Source: Syngnathus acus (Eukaryota; Chordata; Actinopteri; Syngnathiformes; Syngnathidae). From it: a DNA stretch of 64,000 bases. Positions within the stretch are counted from its first letter, which is position 1. Every line of letters begins with the position of its first letter. The stretch covers positions 4,102,001 through 4,166,000 of the forward strand of contig NC_051106.1 in assembly GCF_901709675.1 (NCBI RefSeq), read 5' to 3'. Shown in pieces: positions 18,042-29,951 of the stretch. Made by a program: the position numbers and the translations under genes. Under the pieces are notes generated by a model that saw only the letters and a program-made list of their open reading frames with translations, had not been told where the DNA came from and did not search any database.

Positions 18042-19327
18042 AAGTCATTAAATATCTCTCGTTGAGCCGGTAACTCGAACGTTTGGCTAAAGCTAGCCTC
18101 GTTAGCAAGGCCGAGAGCTCTCCTTGCCTCGCGCTATGGTAGCATACTTAGCACAAGTTAGCTGTGCGGGACAAGGGTCAAGGCCCGCAAGTCAGTGAGG
18201 TTGCTTGTTTATTTGCTTCGCGATCTTAGACGCGCTACGTAATTGACGCACGCCATTCATCAATCTGCAATTGTTTTACACTACAGTAGTCTCAGTAGTT
18301 TCATAATTGCAACGAGCGCACCATAACTGTAATGTTGGTGACGTGATATCTGCCGTAATCGCAGTTATCGACTGGCCAGAGCGTTAGCTCTGCATGCTAG
18401 TAACGGACGAATGCTTCGTCTACTTTTAAATGGACTTTCTAACGTGCTGTGTTGGTCACGAAAAAGGTCCGAGATATGTTACGTTGTTTTATTCCAAATT
18501 TGATTCGCAGAGTAAAGCCGTTGCAGCACTTTCCAAGTTGAACCTGGCCAGGCAGCGGTGAAAGGGCGTTTCAATTTAGTCCACACTAACAGTGTGCCTA
18601 ATATGTAGCCAAAATATGTACACAGGCCTTCTATTTTTAGAGCAGTGCATGCAGTCTGAATTCCGAGTTGCTAGTCAATGGAAACAAATACGTTTAGATA
18701 TTGAAAGAGATTTTTGTTTCTCAAGCAACATCATTCCTTATTGGAAAATATAATATGCATCTGCTGTTTTGGCACCATAAACACACAAGTAACATTCACT
18801 CATGTGATATGTATTTGATTTTTTTTTCCATGCAAAGTGAACAGTACAATTTGGATTTATTTTTTTCAAATGTGACCCATGCTTCTTTCAAATGTGAATA
18901 TATGTTTGGCGCTGCCAAGGAGACAAGTCTTGGGTTAGACTACCCACGATCGTCTTCTGCAAAGTTGTGAAGCGTGACTGACTTTTCTATTTGATTTTAG
19001 AATCAAAAATTAAGTGGTAAGAGTAATAGTTCTGCCACACAGATGTGTTAATACCATATGTCTCCACGAAAAGACACATTTCAGGAACGATCGTTGAGCA
19101 CGTCAGAGCTTAAGAGCACCTTGGTACAAGTCATCAAATAGACTAGCATTTCAAGTCTGTGCCATTTTATTGGTAAATTTGTCCACCACTGTACAAAATA
19201 GTGACCCTCCTGTTCCAAAGTCCAAATACTTTCAGATGAGATACTGCTACCTCTCGACACCATGCTGCTCGATTTGAAAATCAAAACACATGCCATATGT
19301 CTTCCCACAGGTTTCAAGAGGGACACA

Positions 19328-22300
19328 ATGGGGGCGTTTCTGGACAAACCAAAGATGGAAAAGTACAATTCCCATGGTGAGGGTAACAGCCTGCGCTTTG
19401 GGCTAAGTAGTATGCAGGGCTGGCGAGTAGAGATGGAAGACGCACACACGGCAGTAATAGGCTTGCCTCATGGTCTCGACCCCTGGTCGTTTTTTGCTGT
19501 ATATGATGGCCACGCCGGCTCTCAGGTAGCCAAGTACTGCTGCGAGCACCTGTTGGAACATATCACCAGCAACTCAGACTTCCAGAGTGCTCTGCAAGAG
19601 GATGGCTCAGTGGAAAGCGTGAAGAACGGCATCCGCACAGGTTTCTTGGAGATCGATGATCACATGCGAAGTATCTCGGAGAAAAAGCACGGCGTGGACC
19701 GCAGCGGCTCCACCGCGGTGGCCGTGATGATATCACCGAGCCACGTCTACTTTATTAACTGTGGCGATTCGCGGGGACTCCTGAGCCGTGGGGGCGCCGT
19801 GCACTTCTTCACGCAGGATCACAAACCCAGCAACCCTCTGGAGAAGGAGAGGATCCTGAACGCCGGTGGCTCGGTCATGATACAGCGAGTTAACGGCTCC
19901 CTGGCCGTGTCGCGGGCCCTCGGAGATTTCGACTACAAGTGTGTGCATGGGAAAGGCCCGACAGAGCAGCTAGTCTCTCCCGAGCCTGAAGTTTATGCAA
20001 TCGAGAGATGCGAAGGAGATGATGAATTTATTATTCTTGCTTGTGATGGCATCTGGGATGTCATGGCCAATGAAGAACTCTGCGACTTTGTCCGGTCAAG
20101 GCTAGAAGTCACGGATGATCTTGAAAGAGTCAGCAATGAAATTGTTGACACTTGCCTGTACAAGGTATGCCATGTTGACCACAGATACACCCTGTTTGTT
20201 CTTGCATTGAGTCTCATCTTTCTGGCCTTTTGTCTTTCTATTACAGGGGAGTCGGGACAATATGAGTGTTGTTTTAATCTGTTTCCCTGGAGCTCCAAAG
20301 GTTTCTCCAGAAGCAGTTAAACGAGAGGCTGAGTTGGACAAGTATCTGGAGTCAAGAGTAGAAGGTGAGCACAAGAAAGAAGGAAATGAATGTGCAGGGC
20401 AAATTACTTGGTGGATGAAAACACGTTTTGGTGTATGAAATTAACTTGTGCTTCAGTTGCAATGTCAACTTAAACATTGTTCCTTTCTATTTATACTTTG
20501 GATTGAGTGCAGTTAAGACATATTCAAATTTCATTTAGCCTGAAGCCCTCAGTTCTTCAGTTCTTCCCTGGAAACACTTGTAAATAGGAGACAATTCTTT
20601 GCAATATTGTTGGTACCAATTTAAAATTGTTCCCAGGTATCTTAATGTCTCTGAAATGCATTTGTCAAAATACTCCACAAATCATACATTATAGTATACT
20701 TTACACCCATTTTTCTAGCCTCACTGAACTTAGCCTGTTATGACTGGGCAGTTGAGCACCCCCCCCCCCCCCCCCCCCCCTTGTAAATAGTTGAACAAAT
20801 GTGCCGGCAGCAGTATGTCTGAGTATCCTTTTATCGCTCTGAATGTGTGCTCCACCCTTTGTGTTCAAATGTTAGTTTTCTAAAACTCACTATTGATGAC
20901 GATCAACTGTTCTGTCAATAGTGTTTTCCATTGTTTACTTTAGCCTTAGGAAGTAGCCATGGTTTTTAAATGAACGACTTGTGATTCTCTGTTTTCTATT
21001 TCGTGTGACGGTAACCTTGAACTGGGAGTGTTGAGTCACTTGTATCTCAAAGCTGATATCCTGCTGCTAAATCTAGGTGTAATTTTTGGGGCTTGTTGAA
21101 ATGCCACCCCCAAAATAGCCCACCATTAGTTGTCATGGTAACACAAGTTGAAAAAAACCTGCTTGGTTTCATCAACTGAGAGGGTAAAAGAATAATTGGT
21201 AACTTATAATCTTCAGGCTAGTGTTACTGACAATTTCTTAAGACCTTTTAAATGTCTACTTAATTTGAGCTTGAGTCCAGATTGTTGAATTAGTTGAATT
21301 GTAATCAACCTAAACTAGCTGCCAACTTAATATTATATGTAAAATAGGCTATGTCTGCGTTTTAAAGAATGACGTATATCTTGTGCACACAAGTTAATAT
21401 TCGTCAGCTTTAGCTGTTTATTAATCATTAGCAATTCGTTTGTTTCGGGGACTAAATGGGAAAAAAATTGAAGGAATGCTACTTTGAGAGATTTTCTGGT
21501 CCAATGTGATACGGTCCACAAACCAGTCGTATTAGACCTAAATTGTCTTAAATCATTTGTTACCTTTAATTTGCAAATATTTAAATTTGACTTCCCTCCG
21601 TGTCCAGAAGCTTACTTGCGATTTGTTTTTTCCATCAGACATCCTCAAAAAGCAGGGAGAGGAAGGCGTACCAGACCTGGTCCATGTTATGAGGACGTTA
21701 GCGTCAGAGAGCATCCCCAACCTCCCTCCCGGAGGAGAGCTTGCAAGCAAGTAGGTGACCTTTTATGCTTAGAATAAACATGAGGCTTCACTCATTATTT
21801 GTTTTCCATGATTTATTATTATTATTTTTTCCTCTACAGACGAAGTGTTATTGAAGCGGTATACAACAAACTCAACCCCTACCGAAGCGATGACACAGTA
21901 AGTATCCCAGTTTGTCCCCCCAAAACTCTTTTAACACATTGAGGCTTTGACTTTGGTTGACGTACGCATGACCTTTGACGCGAGGTCGTAGACATTAACC
22001 AACTTTGTGCATGTTAAGTCACCCTTTTTTTTCCATCGTGTTGATAATAGATGTGAAATGTAAAATATTACCTGGAGATCAATATTACGATAACTGTCTC
22101 ATGTACAAACCTAGAAAATCGTCATGTTAATTGCTTATATTTACAATGTTCAATATGTAAAAAAGTGCAATAATCCCTAAAGCAGATTGAAGAGCAAATA
22201 CGTGAAATGCATTTGCGCATGCAGGTGGCACCTTTATGGTCGATCACTCGGATGCCGGTCGACTTCAATGTTTCAACTTTTAAAATCTCATCTGAGACGA

Positions 22301-24643
22301 GATCAGTTATTTTTCGAATCATTTGGTCTTGTGCGATTCGGACTACATCTTTATTCATTGCTCCTTCCAGTAAAATATCATAACAGCTATAGTCACATGA
22401 TGAAATTCAGTTTTTCTCAAGATGTTCAATAGTTGTCAAGTTATAGGCATATTTTTCCTGATTTGAGAAAGCGACACTTGAAAACGATAAGTTGTAACAG
22501 AGGCATTGCAAAGATGTTACTTTGTTGAATGAATGACACAAATTTTGCCTCTTGTATTTGATATGAACATTGAGTGATGAAATCAAGTCCAAAGTCCTTG
22601 TTTACATTTTGCGCAGATATTGTCTTTATGCTAAGGAGGTGCATTGAGTCTCAGTAGCTGCATAGCATAGTAGTTCAAGTGAAGACTGAAGATTGTTTGG
22701 GTGACCCCAAACTTTTGAACGGTAGTGTATATATTTATTTAGATAATTATTTATAGATTATATATATAATCTTCTGTGTAAAAAATCTTATAATATATAT
22801 GTATACTTATATTCATAGATTATATATAATCTTATACAAATATAAGATATAATTTATAATATTTAATTCATAATATTTTATTATAATAATATTTACACTA
22901 CCGTTCAAAAGTTTGGGGTCACCCAAACAATTTTGTGACCCCAAACTTTTGAACGGTAGTGTACCTACCGAGCTCGACTCAACAAAGTATACTTCTCAAT
23001 TTTCTCCTTTTTCCCCCCCAGACCTCTCATAATTGTGCCCCAATTTATTTTATTTGCTTATGTTTCTCTCTGTCCTGGGTGGTCGATAAACAATATTTGA
23101 TTCCATATCACCGTGTGGTGATGACATTTCAATTCAAGCAGGGTCGGCCTCTTTGTGTTTGAAGCAAATGTAATGTCCTTGCTTGAAAATAACAACACTT
23201 TTATCCAAGTATATCAAGTGAACTTTATATTTGCTGATTTCCACAGTTGTTTGGTGTAGAAGGCAGCTCAATGATTAAAAAGTGCACTTTTTTGGAATTG
23301 GGTTTTTCATCTAATTTGAGCAAACCGATCCCTTTGTGGTCCTTATTCAGTTTGATATTTGAAACAAACGAGGAGTGCAAAGTGCACTGGTAACTTGAAG
23401 GTCTTAATTTTCACAGAGACGCTCAAGGTTTAAAACATAAAGCACCGTGCTGGTTTCTAAAGCAGAGTGGATGGATTGATTGCTTGGCCCTGCCTTGGAT
23501 TTAAGAGAACTTTGCAAAAACCCATTTTTTGTTGGCTCTGTAGTTGGTTTCAATCTCAGAACTCACCATCTTGTCATCATGCTTCTCGAGGAAAAGCTTT
23601 GAACCTACCCACATTACATTTTCCGCAAACAGCTCCTTGCCATAAAATGTGATAGTAGCCAAGTATTTAACATTGAGTGCCGCTTAAAGCGCTAATGTTC
23701 CACTCGTCCTTCCTTTTTTTTTGTCTCATGTACACACGCATCTCAACATTCCATGATTATTTATTATTATTAACTCAAGTTAAAGTTGAAAATTATTTTG
23801 TCTTTGGTTAATTAAATATAATAGGAAAAAAAAATCTAATAGATAAACCAGCCTTTGGCACGTGTCTCTCGGCAAAATGATTGTCTTCACTTTCAAGTAA
23901 CGCTGTGGTTTACATGCCATTCATCGTTTATTATTGTCGCTTAAGGCATGTAGTATACCGAGCAGCAAGGACAGACATCTGCAGTCGGTACTTCCATTCA
24001 TCATCATTCATAAAAAAAAAAAAATAGTGGTGAGACTTGATTACAAAAAATCATCTAATGGGAGGCTTGATAATTAATCCCAATTAATTTAATTTCAATT
24101 TAACACGCTATGTTTTTTAATTTGAATAGCTTTTGCTCAGCAAGAACCACATTTATGAATAAAATATTAATTTTCCATCACGTTATTACGTACTGTACAT
24201 AAACAGACTTCTACAATTTTCACAGGAATATCTTCTTTGAGAACTTGGAGGCATATTTTTACTGCAAAATAATGATTTCAAATGCTAGCATTGGTCACCA
24301 ATGTGGTGTTTCTGTGCAGCTGGTAGCCCTCAAGGGCCAATTAATAGATAATATAATATAATCGATTGAATAGTTGTTTCAAAAAATATTTCATAGCTTT
24401 GCTGGTTGTTAGACTTAAGCAAATGAATCAGTACAGTACATTTCTTATTCAAAATTGTTCTCCCCCGGTAAAAGAAAAAGTTGGTGCCTTGTCGCAGATA
24501 AAGATTTCTTTTCTGGATCTTTATTTGTATATATATTTTTTTTCTATGTGAATATTGATGGAATTGAGACTCGAGTCTGAAGGGTGTTGTCCTTCCTCTC
24601 CCCTCTTGTCAAGGACTCTGCGTCCACAGATGACATGTGGTAA
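19328..24643 (+). CDS. ppm1a: Protein phosphatase 1A (PP2C alpha)
   Basis: Five coding exons: 19328-20164, 20247-20364, 21639-21750, 21840-21897 and 24614-24643 (stop TAA). They total 1155 bases, giving 384 residues. The start MGAFLDKPK fits the known N-myristoylated PPM1A terminus, with A at -3. Metal- and phosphate-binding residues of the PP2C fold are present: R33, E37-D38, D60 in YDGHAG, D240 in CDGIWD, and D283 in RDNMS, which falls right after the first intron. The C-terminal PP2Ca helical domain ([20 protein letters not shown]) and the tail STDDMW are intact. PPM1A is a Mg/Mn-dependent Ser/Thr phosphatase that switches off SMAD, MAPK and CDK signalling in cytosol and nucleus. In the 112-base third exon the last codon is split (AA|A). 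A 2.7-kb last intron contains the palindromic MITE. Frame reading through the first donor gives a false 352-residue ORF. Confidence 0.97.
20759..20780. repeat. C22 homopolymer in a PPM1A intron
   Basis: Twenty-two cytosines without interruption, within the intron between the second and third coding exons. Length is prone to assembly error. Confidence 0.9.
22695..22963. mobile_element. Palindromic Tc1/mariner-type MITE cluster (three terminal repeats)
   Basis: The block 22896-22961 is a perfect 27-bp inverted repeat (CACTACCGTTCAAAAGTTTG continuing GGGTCAC) around a 12-base AT-rich loop, bounded by TA on both sides (22894-22895, 22962-22963). A third copy in the outward orientation, 22695-22727, is a perfect 33-base reverse complement of 22896-22928 and is followed by TA. 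An AT-only 168-base stretch separates the two facing outer ends. The terminal sequence is one commonly seen at fish Tc1-like elements, and TA is their target. No transposase is present. It sits in the last PPM1A intron. Confidence 0.75.
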
Positions 24644-25578
24644 CACAGCGTGGCACCACTAACACAGCATAGCGTTTACAAACCACCATCCTCTCAAGAC
24701 CCACAGCAGCTCAGCCCAGCTCAGCAGTCTCTCCTGCCGTCACTCTGAGCTTTTGGTTTCTAAGAAGGGAATTTCATGGGAGGAGGAGAAGAGGAAGAGG
24801 AGTTGCATGCACACAAACGTGGAGATAGTGCAGCGCCAGTCCACTCTGGAGTTCAGGATCCCCCACCCAGCATCTTTGCCGCCCCCCCACACCCTTTTCT
24901 GTTCACCCATCCTAATCTTCCCTCTAAAATCAAACATAACAAATGAGTCCACACGGCTTTTTTTTTTTTTTTTTGGTTCAATAATCAGCTTATGTGGTAG
25001 GGTTTTTTTTTTCTGTTGTCGTTGCTGTAATTAATTTGATTCACATTTCCTTGTGTGCGTTTGTATATTTCTGTTTTTGTGAAGTGCAATTGTCCTGTAC
25101 AAACAGCCTGTATTTAATGCAGCTTGATTAAGTTAAAAAAAAAAAAAATTAAATGAAATGAAAAAGAGAACCTTTTTATGCACTATCTGCCTTTTCCTGC
25201 TCTTCTGGAATTTTAACCCATTTCTACATAGTGTTGATTACTGCTTGTCCTCCAGACACGATGCCTCCACGCTTTTACTTTTCCTCGCTCCTCAGTTAGT
25301 CTATGCTCCTTTAAGAAACGGGTAAATTGTATAGTTGACAGCACAGTAAGCTCTATATCAAAACCATTTACACCCTAAGTATCCCCACCCTGTGTGCTTT
25401 TGAGAAAAAGAAAACAAAAAAAAAACTTGTATTTTATTTTTGTATGTGTTTTTCTGTACATGCTCCAATAATAACAGCAAGGTGTCATTTTAAAACAAAA
25501 GCCACCTGTCTGACTCGATATTTGCAAGCGGGTGCTTGTGTGTGTACCTGCAAGCGTATCCTTGTAATTGCCACCCGC

Positions 25579-25777
<199 letters not shown>

Positions 25778-26145
25778 AGGCTGCTTTTTTGGGAGGGGGG
25801 ACTTACCAAGCTACAGTCTGCCCTTTCCATATCACATTCATATTCACAGAGTGTGCATGCTCTTGTTGAACAATTGACATTTATATAGCCAAGTTTTATT
25901 GCAGTCCCAAGGACAAAGTGGGTCTGTTTCGTAGTTGTCTTTCATAAGTCTTACAGTGGTTTGATTATTTTTTTTTTCCCCCACATTTCTCATCACGTTT
26001 TTTCAGCCTTGTGTGTGTGTGCGCGCGCAATCGTGCGTGCAAGCTATTCTTTCTATATTTTGTGTGGCACAACCTTTGACATTGCAACCTTTTAAATTGT
26101 GGACGTTTTTCCTTGTGTGGAAGATTTGACTGGTCCACACAATTT

Positions 26146-26163
26146 GGGGGGGGGGGGGGGGGG
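26146..26163. repeat. G18 homopolymer
   Basis: Eighteen guanines in a row on the plus strand, within the probable PPM1A 3' UTR, so G-rich in the transcript. Confidence 0.9.
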
Positions 26164-28237
26164 CTTGGACGAACTCAGGCGTGTTTTGTCCCTCTAACAA
26201 TGATTTGGTATTTTAAAGATATTCTAATTGGACTGACACTTGAGCACTGACCATGTGACCACATAGGATCAACTAAATACTTTAAAAGCTGTCATTTTTA
26301 TTTTTTTCTTCTTATTTGTGGGGGAGGAGGGCATTCATACCAAGAACAAATCCGTTGATTGTAAAGTGTCGTCCTGGTTGTGTACAGCACCATTTTTTTG
26401 TTTCCTTGGGGGTTTTGCTGTGTGCCCAAACCGACACGAGCCAGACAGGCTGCACAGTCCAGTTTGCTGCTAGCGCCAATGATTTGTGTGTGTGTTCACT
26501 TCATGTAAACCCCCCAAAACCTCCTCCCCAACCCCCCCTTCTTCGTCACTGTTTCTACTCACAAGGCAGATACATTTCTTCAAGAGGAAAGGTTTTTCTT
26601 GCTCCATTATTTTCTGCTATTATATGGTCTAAAATTGCATTGTGGAAATTAATGTATGTATATATTTTTGACTTTTAACATCCAAGTAATAAATAAGTTG
26701 TTTGAGTTAGATTTTCTTTTCTTTTCACCATGGACAAAATGGGATTCTGTTTTGACTTGGGGGTCCTTTAGGTTTGTTTGTAAAGCTACTATTGACATCC
26801 TTGCTTTCGTAAGTTCAGTTTTCTCTCAGTTATAATATAATAGTAAGATACTAAAAAAAATCTCTATTTTTTTCAAATGACAATCCTAACTTTAGCTTGC
26901 TTGCCGACTCGGTTCCTTCCTGAGCCACTTTCTAACCTGCTGTGGTGGCTAAATGTCCAAAATGCCCATGACGTGTTAAAGTTGATTAAAATCTCACCTT
27001 ACTTTTTTTAACCACTGGTGGTGCTGTAGAGTCTATATTGAAGCAGCTACGTAGCTTAGCATTGTGTGCATAAATGTAAACTAACACACAGGGTACAATT
27101 TAAAGGTGCCACAACAAAAACTAATGCGGCAAGCTAGTGTGGTTGTTAAAAAGTATCATGAACTATGTCCTGTGATTGGCCTTAAAGACAAAAGATGATG
27201 ATGATGCTGACAATTGTTGCATGTAAGCAATATGGTTGAAAGGTTGTGAATAATCCTGATTAAGTGGTGGCTCAGTAAAGTATAAATGTCCTATACTGTG
27301 TCTCCGTGTGTGCGGGCGTGTGGGCAAATAACGCACAGTTTAAAAAAATAAATAAATAAGAGAAAAAGAATAAAACAGACTTACAATCATGACTTTGGGT
27401 GTTTGAATACAGCATTTTAATATTTACACAAGAAATGAAACTGCTGGTCGATATTTAACTGAGAAAGGGTCACAAGACGTTTGTGTTGTTACTATTGTTT
27501 TTTTTTTATTATTATTATAAATACAAAAAAAAAAATGCACTTGATAGTGCTGTTCTGCTCCAGCAATGAGAAGCATTTCAGCTTTGCTGATTGTAATGAA
27601 TGAATCACAGTGACGGTGTTCAGTATCGCTCATGTTGGAATTTAAAGAGACTCGACCGTGATACCTATTTTATACGGCTTTTTTATTTTATTTAACGTCA
27701 AGTTTCCATCACATGGCTTTCATCCCCAAAGTCCCATCAAAATAAAAAAATGTATTCACTATGAAACTAAAAATACCTAATTTACACGTATTCACCTTTT
27801 TTGTTGTATTCTCTACTTGCACAAACCATTTGATGTGTGTAGGCTGTGTAAGTTCTTTTTTATCTGAAAAGTTATCTAAAAATTATTTAAAGAAAGAAAA
27901 AAAAAAAGAATGACTACTAACCCTGTTAAAACAAGACATGACATTTTTAAGAACTCCAATGATGTTGTGAAGTTGAAGCCTCTTTATGTGATGTTTATCT
28001 CCAACTGTGCGATGCTCGCAAAACTTCAATTGCATCCATTCAGCTTATACAATGGTGTGTTAGGGTCACACTGAAAAGAAAGTACTTTTTATAATAAGAA
28101 CTTTAATATTCTTTAACGTAACACATTCATGTGATATTTGATTATTTCTTGTAACTTTATGGCTTTTACCATATTGTATTTGTAACACTACGGCTTTTTA
28201 AACAGAAATTTACCTAACTTTATGGTAGCAGCATTAT

Positions 28238-28543
28238 AGGGCTGCACAAAATATCAATATTGCGATATTGACCCATGCAATATGCATATCACAATGACAT
28301 GCAATACGTTAATTATAGAATTGTATGCTTTTAATCTGGATTCGACCCATCAGACCTAAATGTGCATCGTCATCCAATAGTTGAACATTATCGGTTAATT
28401 ACAATTAACTAGCTGAGAATTCATTGATCTCGCTTATTTTGCCTCATGAAATAATAAAATATTTCAATTGTCATTTTAATATTGATATCGCCTCATTCAA
28501 TAACCATATCTCACATTGCTTTTTTTGATATTGTGCAGCAGCA
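28238..28543. mobile_element. Degraded nonautonomous DNA transposon (hAT-like ends)
   Basis: The left end GGGCTGCACAAAATATCA and the right end TGATATTGTGCAGCAGC are imperfect inverted repeats, with more GATATTG/CAATAT copies inside. The GGGCTGCAC...GATATTG pattern is a familiar fish repeat end. No coding capacity. Family and exact borders are uncertain. Confidence 0.45.
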
Positions 28544-29945
28544 ATATCAGTATTGTTGCAATGTGTTATCTTTTAGATTGAAATTTAATTTTAATTGTCA
28601 ATCTACAAGATGAAGATTTATTAATAGTGACGCGCATCTTTTTCCACGGTCCTCCGACTGTGTCTCTCCTAGGCGAGAAGATTCTTATAAAGAGAAATGC
28701 CGGTATATTCACGAATCAGAACACAATGACCATTCACACACCATACACTGTATTTAAAAAAAATAAATAAATAAGGGAAGCGCGGTGAAAATAACAATCA
28801 CAATTTGGTTCGGCTTGAGAAAATGATTGACAATGACAGAAGGCTTCCTCGGCTGCTGTCGAATGACGGACCAACAAAATTTAATAAAAGGCCCACCTCT
28901 GATACAGTATATAAATAAAGTACATATGTGTACGTATGTATATACAGCATACATAGTAATTACATATATGTATTTATACCTATATATGTATATACTGTAT
29001 ATGTGTACATATGTGTATATAAAATTTGACTTTTTGATTTTTCAGTGTGTCCCTAATGCTATGTAGCAACTAAATGTTAAAGTAGGTGCAAATCAATGAG
29101 CTTGTCGTAAGCACTGATGCTTTGTGTGTCTAATCACCATAATTGCGAGGAAAAAAAAAAAAAAAAAAGTTAAAAGGTATCGACAGCGTTCCCTTTGTCA
29201 GCCTCGGGTGATGTGTTCTATACGTACTCGTAAGGACGATCAAATATTTCAATTGTATTTGGGGGCCCCTCTTGTATATATTGATGTCCCCTGTTTGTGG
29301 CGTTGATTGTGTGACCCTTACCCCCCCCCCCCCCCTGTCTGCTCCACAAGCCCCCCCACTTCCCCAGCCTCACCATCCAGCTCATAAGCTCACCGATTTG
29401 CCTTACCCGCTCTCATCATGTCGCCTCCAATAGTTGTTAAAGAAAAACCAGAGAGCAAGACGCTCATGTTCATGCTAAGGTACTTCGGCTCCCAAGGGGG
29501 GTAAAAAAATGACATGTATGTTAACCTTTATAAATAACAATGTTGGTTGAAATCTTTTTTTTTTTACCCCCCCTCCTCCCGCAGTGTCATACGATAAACG
29601 CGCGTGTTTTAACATGGTGACCTCCACAGCGTTGCAAGTGTCTGCTTTGCTATATTTATGAGTACATTCAAGAATAGCTTTGGAGTGCTGTAGATTAATA
29701 GTATTGTCATTGTCAATTCAAAAGCTTCTCGGAGGCCCCCCCCCCAATGAATTCTTAATGCCGACTGTATATTTTCTATGATGTTCCCACTCCAAAAGAA
29801 TGACATATGTCGGGTGTGGGAAGTGTGCCGTTTGTGTTGTCAGTTGAACAAATCGCATTCCTCGCTTGTGGATCGATGCATTTCTTTCCTTTGACAGTTT
29901 CTATCCTCTTTTCTTTTCTCTCTTTTTTTTAGCCTTTAAAGTTTG

Positions 29946-29951
29946 AATAAA
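29946..29951 (+). terminator. Candidate distal PPM1A polyadenylation signal
   Basis: AATAAA, with a second AATAAA about 30 bases on and GGGTTGTGATCTTGT after it, a good downstream element. If used, the PPM1A 3' UTR is about 5.3 kb. Confidence 0.4.

Noticed and set aside
19262-20320. PPM1A frame as a single 352-residue ORF starting at 19262
   Set aside because: The first 22 codons lie before the acceptor at 19310 and the last 52 run into the intron after the donor at 20165. The conserved start is 19328.
27000-27030. CTCF-like ACCACTGGTGGTGCTG
   Set aside because: Only part of the core fits in minus orientation; the GGC end is missing.
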